Shown here: positions 58,869-64,000 of the stretch, piece after piece | Numbering within the stretch: position 1 is the stretch's first letter | Layout of the letters: every line of letters starts with the position of its first letter | NCBI GenBank assembly: GCA_963816555.1 | Contig: CAWFLD010000007.1 | Span: 310,001 to 374,000 of the forward strand | Source of the DNA: Lutibaculum sp963816555 | GTDB lineage: Bacteria; Pseudomonadota; Alphaproteobacteria; Rhizobiales; Tepidamorphaceae | Length of the DNA stretch: 64,000 bases | Direction: 5' to 3' | The notes under the pieces: model-generated | Seen by the model: only the letters and a program-made list of their open reading frames with translations | Database searches by the model: none | Told to the model about the DNA's origin: nothing | Program-made: the position numbers and the translations under genes

Positions 58869-60021
58869 ATGAAACCGCCTTACGTGCCGCCGCTGACGTC
58901 GCTCCGGTTTTTCGCCGCTGCTCTCATTGCCATTTCCCATCCGCTCGGCCTGTTCGGCTGGGAGGCTTGGGACCAAGCCTATTACATGACAGTCGGCGTC
59001 CCGTTCTTCTTCACACTCTCCGGCTTTGTCCTTTACCTGAACTATGGTGGCGCCGCCCCCAGGATCCGCGCCGTTGATTTCATCGCTCTGCGCTTCGCGA
59101 GGATCTGGCCGCTTCACGTCGTGACGCTGGTCGTGTGCGCCCCGCTCTACGTCAATATCTTTCCCGATTTCACGAGGCTCACCCAGCTGCCGGCGAACCT
59201 TTTCCTCGTGCAGAGCTGGCTTCCAATCCCGGGCGTCAACTTCTCGTTCAACGGCGTCTCGTGGACGCTGTCGGTCGAGTGGTTCTTCTATTGCCTGTTC
59301 CCGTTCCTGGCGCCGCATCTCCTCATCTCGGCGCTGATCGCTGGACCGGTAATGCTCGCCATCTGGGTGTTCGTGTTCGACGCTCTTCCGAATCTCCCCC
59401 CGCCCGCGATGGAATTCTCGAGCTGGTCGATCTTCTGGACCTCGCCCCTGGTCTTCACCCAGAACTTCGTGGTTGGAATGATCGCGTGCCGCTGCCTTCC
59501 TCCGGATCCGCGAAACGCAGTTCGCCAGAAATTCACTCGCCGTCTCGCTTCTCCAGATCGTGGGGCTCGGCGGCCTCATTTTCCTCGTCGCCTGGGGACA
59601 TCCGCTGCGAAGCGTCTTCGTCGACAGTCTCCGGTTGGGCGGCCTTTACGGTGCATGGGCTTTTCAGTCCGCCACAGCGATCATCTGCGCCTTCGGTCTC
59701 ATGACGATCAGCCTTCCGAACACCCGCATCTTCCGTGCGGTGTCGGCCCGCCCCCTCGTCTGGCTCGGCGAAATAAGCTTCAGCATCTATATGTGCCACT
59801 TCATCGTCATCCATTTTGCCGTCTATAAGCTCGCGCTGAATGTGGGGCCGTATAAGCTGGCCGGATACATCGCGATGATGATTGGGGTGCTCGTCGCGTC
59901 GGCAGCCGGATACCATCTGGTCGAGCGCCCGTGCTATCGCCTCATCCGGCGGCAGATGAAGCGGTGGCGCCACCTGCCCGCGCACTCGGGCGACCCGGGC
60001 TCCGAAGCGGCTCGATCCTGA
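58869..60021 (+). CDS. Acyltransferase 3 family membrane protein (frame break near 59497)
   Basis: About 385 residues, ten membrane helices. Conserved start LTSLRFFAAALIAISHPLGL (R-F-x-A-A-x-x-V-x-x-x-H), FFFTLSGFVLYLNYG, FIALRFARIWPLHVVTLVVC and VSWTLSVEWFFYCLFPFLAP. After the break: SIYMCHFIVIHFAV and ending VERPCYRLIRRQ. Length is 3n+1; one extra GC restores the frame. These enzymes acylate (often acetylate) surface polysaccharides. Confidence 0.87.
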
Positions 60022-60199
60022 GCTCGTGCTGGACCTGTTCTTGGCCAGGGGCGCGATCAGCTCGACGACAGGAAGTTACCGGGTGATGTGGCAAAGACAC
60101 GCTGAGAGGCGCTTCGCCGCTAGACCGTGATCGAGGTTCTCGTCTAGGTTCCGCCCATCATAAGGTGGAAGCGGACGGCCCTTCCCGCTCAAGAGAACA

Positions 60200-61169
60200 A
60201 TGGAAGATATAGAACTCTCGATCGTCGTTCCGATGATGAACGAGGCCGAAGGCGTGGCCCATCTTTTCGAGCGGCTGTCGCCGATCCTCGAGGATCTCGA
60301 CCTTGCCTATGAAGTGGTCTGCGTGAATGACGGCAGCACCGACGACACGCTTGCCGCCCTGATCGCGCTTCGACGCCAGAACCCCGTCATCCGGATCATC
60401 GATCTGAGCCGGAACTTCGGCAAGGAGGCGGCGCTGACGGCCGGCCTCTTCCACGCGCGCGGCCGCGCGGTCGTGCCGATTGACGCGGACCTGCAGGACC
60501 CGCCGGAGCTCATTCCCGCGCATGGTCGCCAAGTGGCGAGAGGGCTATGACGTCGTGCTCGCGCGTACGCAGCGACCGGCGCGTCGACGACACGGTCGTC
60601 AAGCGCGGCACCGCGCAGCGGCTTCTACTGGCTGATCAACAAGATCTGGCGACGTCGCACGATCCCCGCGCAATGCCGGCGACTTCCGCCTGATGGACCG
60701 GCGGGTCGTCGAGGCGCTGCGCCTCCTGCCGCGAGCGGACGCGCTTCAACGAAGGGGCTGTTCTCGTGGCTCGGCTTCCGGACAGGCGACGGTCGACTAC
60801 GAGACCGCGCAGACCGAGCAGTCGGCCGGCATCAGTCAAAATGGCGCTACTGGAAGCTTGTGGAACTTCGCGCTCGACGGGCTAACCGCGTTCAGCTCCC
60901 TTCCCTTGCGCATCTGGAGCTACCTTGGCCTTCTGACCGCCGTCTGCGGCCCTCATATACGTGCGTTTACATCATCGTCCGACAGCTCTTCTTTCACGAC
61001 ATCGACGTGCCGGGCTATGCCTCGCTGATGACGGTCATTGCTGTTCTCGAACGGGGTGGTGATGATGGGCCTGGGCGTCGTGGGTGAATATCTCTCGCGC
61101 GTCTTCAACGAGGTGAAGGGCCGCCCTCTCTACATCGTCCGGCAGGTTATCGATGGCAAAGCCGATTGA
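60200..61169 (+). CDS. GtrB-like family 2 glycosyltransferase (frame breaks)
   Basis: About 323 residues. Start IELSIVVPMMNEAEGVAHLF, CVNDGSTDDTLAALIAL, RNFGKEAALTAGLFHARGRA, PIDADLQDPPELIP (D-x-D metal site), MVAKWREGYDVVLA, FRLMDRRVVEALRLLP and two C-terminal helices ending LFHDIDVPGYASLM and GEYLSRVFNEVKGRPLYI. It probably makes undecaprenyl-phosphate-linked sugar at the cytosolic face. Breaks near 60525, 60565, 60617, 60672, 60740, 60840, 60945 and 61050. End overlaps the gtrA-like start. Confidence 0.85.
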
Positions 61170-61582
61170 AGTGGTGGCGATTTCCGGCCGCTTTCCGCAG
61201 CTCTCTCCCTGCTTGTCGGGCAGGCTATCCGCTTCGGGATCGTGGGCCTCCTCGCGACCCTCCTCCACACCGCCGTTTTCTCGACCCTTGAGGCGTTGAC
61301 CGCGATCACGCCAGAGGTCGCGAACTTCCTCGCCTTCCTCTGCGCGGTGTCCGTTTCCTATTTCGGCAATGTCAGGTTCACGTTCCGGCAAACCCATAAC
61401 CGGATGCTCCTGCTCCAGCTTTCTCGCGACGGCGCTTTGCTGGCTACTTCGTCAATCACGTCAACATCGTGCTGGTCGTGCGCATCCTCGATCTGCCGTG
61501 GCCCTATGTGCTCCCGGGCATGCTGGTCGTCGCGCCTGCGCTTCTCTTCATCACGAACAAGATCTGGGTCTTCCGCGCATGA
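61153..61582 (+). CDS. GtrA-like flippase (frame breaks)
   Basis: About 143 residues, four helices. AIRFGIVGLLATLLHTAVFS and ANFLAFLCAVSVSYFGNVRF followed by TFRQ are the typical GtrA signature (F-x-x-V-G-x-x-x-x, S-Y-x-x-N-x-x-x-T-F). After a break near 61425 the last helices YFVNHVNIVLVVRILDL and PALLFITNKIWVFRA follow. Flips polyprenyl-phosphate sugars. Its TGA overlaps the next ATG (ATGA). Confidence 0.85.
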
Positions 61583-63745
61583 TGCACGACCACCGCCCCG
61601 CGCCCTCCGGCTGGGGCACGACCAACCTCTGGCTCTACCCGATCCTGTTCCTTGTCGCGGCGGACCTCGCACTCGTCCTGCTCGGATATCTCCGCACCCA
61701 GATGGAGGTTGGCCAGGCGCTCTACAGTATGGACAACCGCTTCTATCACCAGTACGCGGTTCGGGGTTACGATGCCCTGCAGAAGTCCTGGCAGGCGTGG
61801 TGGGAGTTTCTTCAGTTCTCGCTCCGCCAGGACACGAACATCCTCTATGCGGCCCCGCTCCTGCCGTTCATGGAGTTCTTCGGTCCGGACCGACCCATCT
61901 ACATCGCCGCCCTGATGGGCATCTACGTCGGCCTGCTCGGCCTGGCTGCCGGTGCCATCGCCCGAGAGACAATCATCGGGCGCCCCTCCTGGGCCCTTGC
62001 ACTAGGTTTTCTCTTCGCCGGGTTCCTGCCTGCGACGGTGTGGGCGGCGGGCTCCCAGCCTTCCCGACGCGGGCGGAGCTGCTCTGGTGGCGCTCGCGAT
62101 GCTCGTCTACCTGCAGGCGCCAGGGCGCCCCTCCCTGCACCGCATCGTCCTCATCGGCATCCTGATCGCGGGCGGCACGCTCTTTCGCCGCCACCTCGCC
62201 TATCCGGGCCTTGCCGTCTATGCCGCAATCGGCGTCGACCGCATCTGGCTGGCGCTGACAGCGTTCTCGGCCTGGCGGCCGCGGAGTTTCCGGATCCTGC
62301 GCGACGGGCTCATCTTCGCGATCGCGCCCCTCGTGACGGTGATCGTGATGTATGTGATCTCGCCCGAGTTCACGAAGCACGCGATCACCGAAAACTACGC
62401 TGTCCTTTACAACTCGTACCGGCTGAGCGTCGGCCAGATTCTGTCGACCATGCGAAGCGTGCTCGGCCTTCTGATCGTGATCCTGGTGGCGGCGGGTTAC
62501 GCGGTCGGGCTCATCACAGGGAGCAATGCGTCGGCGGCAGACGGTCTTCGTCATCATCTTCCTCGTCGTCTGGCTTGCTATCTGGTTCATTGTCGTCCGC
62601 CAGGTCGCCACGCAGTACTTCACGCATGCCTTCCCGGTGGTGGTCGCGGTCGGGCTGGTGGGGCTCTGTGCCAGCGTGCTGCGTAACCCACTGCCCCGCA
62701 TCGTTCGCGGCGCCGCGTTCTTCCTGGTGGTGGCAGCTTCCCTCGCGAACTTCATGGCCTCGGCCCTTCCCTGGCTGCGATATGGGACGCCCGTACAAAG
62801 CAGGCGGGGTGCTCTGGCTCGCTGGCCCGATCTGGCTCATGCAGACCCCGAGCTACGACGAGATCGTGCGGCTCGCGAAATATCTCGCTTCGCGGACCAC
62901 CTCGAAGGACAGCGTCTACGTGGCCGCCTCATCCTCCTTCAACTCCGACGCCCTTCTCTCGGCGCGCGATGTACTTCCGGCCAAACAGCGCTTCGACTTC
63001 ACCATGTCGCCCGTGCCGCGGATCAACTCCCGGGACTTCTTCCCCATCGGACAGCTTGCCGAAGCGGATTATGTCGTGACCGCCGACCCGCCGCTCCTCC
63101 ATATGGCACGGCCGGAGGAACAGGATCTCGTCTCGATGGTGGTCGAGGCCTTTCGCGACGGCTGGCCGGTCGCCCGCAGCTTTGAAGAGCTTCCCGAAAC
63201 CTTCAAGATCAACGGCTCGACCGTCCGGGTCTACCACCGAACCGGCCATGTCCCGCTGAGCGCCGACGTCGACATGCTCGAGCGGTTCAAGGCGCGCTTC
63301 GAGACGCCCCCCGGCATCCAGACCGAATCGATCCCGGCCGATGCTCCTTTCGGCGCGAGGATCGCCGGCGAGGTTGGGGCGCGGGTCACCGTCATTGGCA
63401 CGCACCCGACGCAGCGCAGCAGCGCGCCCGAGGCGACGACGCTCCTGCACTACGACACGATCAAAGCTCCCATGGACCTGACGGTGGCGGCTCTCTTCGT
63501 GGATAGCCACTGCCCCGGAGCGACGGCAGAAGTGCTTGCGGTTCCGTCGAGCGGGGGCAAGGCGAGCGCTCGTAACGAAAGAGAAGCTCGTGCCGAACAA
63601 GCGCCGCGCGAGGTTCACGCTTTCTGTCGATGTCTCGGAGCCCTCGCACCTGGCCCTGCGACTGATCAGCCTCGATCCGAAGACCGACGAAATAGGATAC
63701 TGTGGGGTCAATCTACGGGTACGGGTGAAGGAACAGACCCGCTGA
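61579..63745 (+). CDS. Large membrane protein, GT-C glycosyltransferase-like (frame breaks)
   Basis: About 720 residues. N-terminal membrane half: LWLYPILFLVAADLALVLLG, YIAALMGIYVGLLGLAAGAI, SFRILRDGLIFAIAPLVTVI, VFVIIFLVVWLAIWFIVVRQ. The C-terminal soluble half runs IVRLAKYLASRTTSKDSVYV, ALLSARDVLPAKQRFDF, EEQDLVSMVVEAFRDGWPV to a beta-rich tail ending VNLRVRVKEQTR. Breaks near 62058, 62090, 62523, 62797 and 63558. The arrangement (polytopic N-half, periplasmic C-half) fits a lipid-linked-sugar-dependent transferase; no catalytic motif is certain. Confidence 0.65.
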
Positions 63746-63748
63746 AGG

Positions 63749-63767
63749 CTCCCCCGAGGGGGGGGAG
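63749..63767 (+). terminator. GC-rich hairpin after the glycan operon
   Basis: ctccccc (63749-63755) pairs with gggggag (63761-63767), 3 bases after the stop of the preceding gene. No T tract, so termination efficiency is unclear. Confidence 0.5.
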
Positions 63768-63920
63768 TGTCGTCCGCGGAACATGGCTTTGCGCAGGCAG
63801 CATGGCCGTTTGCCCTTGTCTGGCCCCGGCCGATGACGCACAAACAAGGCAAACCACTTCGGTGCCAGAAGTAGGTCGTGCGTCCTCTGGCCCGTTCACC
63901 AGCCAATGGGAGGGACGCGC

Positions 63921-64000
63921 ATGACGGTTGTTTCCGACTACACGGCACTGTTGTCCGGAGGTTCCTGGAACGACGAAGTCGTCGGACAGTCCAGCTTTGT
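63921..64000 (+). CDS. Start of a probable secreted protein (partial, runs off right end)
   Basis: An ATG at 63921 with an agggacg site opens a frame of 26 codons to the edge: MTVVSDYTALLSGGSWNDEV. Such starts, a few polar residues then Y-x-A-L-L-S-G-x-x-W, are common in alphaproteobacterial serralysin-like M10 peptidases or RTX-type proteins exported without a signal peptide. This rests on the first 26 residues only. Confidence 0.4.
   Translation, partial: MTVVSDYTALLSGGSWNDEVVGQSSF

Noticed and set aside
43531..64000. Distal attachment site repeating the tRNA-Arg 3' end
   Set aside because: I found no second copy of the T-loop/acceptor sequence to the right of the tRNA within the window, so island borders on the right stay undefined.

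Overview
This is a very GC-rich stretch of an alphaproteobacterial chromosome, most likely order Hyphomicrobiales (Rhizobiales). The evidence is its conserved blocks: rimM-rpsP-ffh, ffs-dnaX-ybaB-recR, def-fmt-truA, dapE-dapD, argB-engB-yidC-rnpA-rpmH, a membrane-anchored class I cytochrome c, and TTG/GTG starts with TGATG or ATGA coupling. I cannot name the genus safely.

Layout. 1-2.9 kb holds ribosome and SRP biogenesis genes (minus strand). 3.7-7.0 kb is a polar amino acid ABC importer. 7.1-17 kb is a 2-hydroxyacid dehydrogenase behind a microcin C/oligopeptide-type ABC operon (two yejA-like binding proteins, yejB, yejE, yejF) with a His-rich cation diffusion facilitator inserted between yejE and yejF. 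17-19 kb is an unusual three-domain cytochrome c. 19-25 kb holds kdsB, pheA, nudC, the SRP RNA and the dnaX-ybaB-recR repair/replication block. 25-39.3 kb is housekeeping: AmpG-like permease, rmuC, def-fmt-truA, lysine and arginine synthesis genes, a mazEF-type toxin-antitoxin pair, engB, yidC, rnpA, rpmH. 39.6-43.4 kb has a TVP38-type membrane protein, a pyridine nucleotide-disulfide oxidoreductase and a sensor kinase.

A tRNA-Arg(ACG) at 43.53 kb marks the border of a mosaic accessory region. It holds two broken integrase pieces, IS66, IS21 and IS5 remnants, a primase-polymerase scrap, hipBA, a truncated DUF6880-type gene and an orphan VasI/TagO-like secreted protein. Next comes the stress operon prkA-yeaH-spoVR (48.6-53.4 kb), then a surface-glycan region (54.3-63.7 kb): UDP-glucose dehydrogenase, GtrII-like membrane glucosyltransferase, acyltransferase 3, GtrB-like and GtrA-like proteins and a large membrane protein. 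The start of a probable secreted protein runs off the right end.

Many clearly conserved, even essential, genes (ffh, dapE) are broken by indels. At more than 20 sites the break has the same net effect (minus 2, equivalent to plus 1) and one extra CG or GC would repair it. I therefore read most breaks as systematic sequence error, not decay. Intervals for such genes are given from the first start to the restored stop. The transposon and integrase scraps, in contrast, look truly degenerate.
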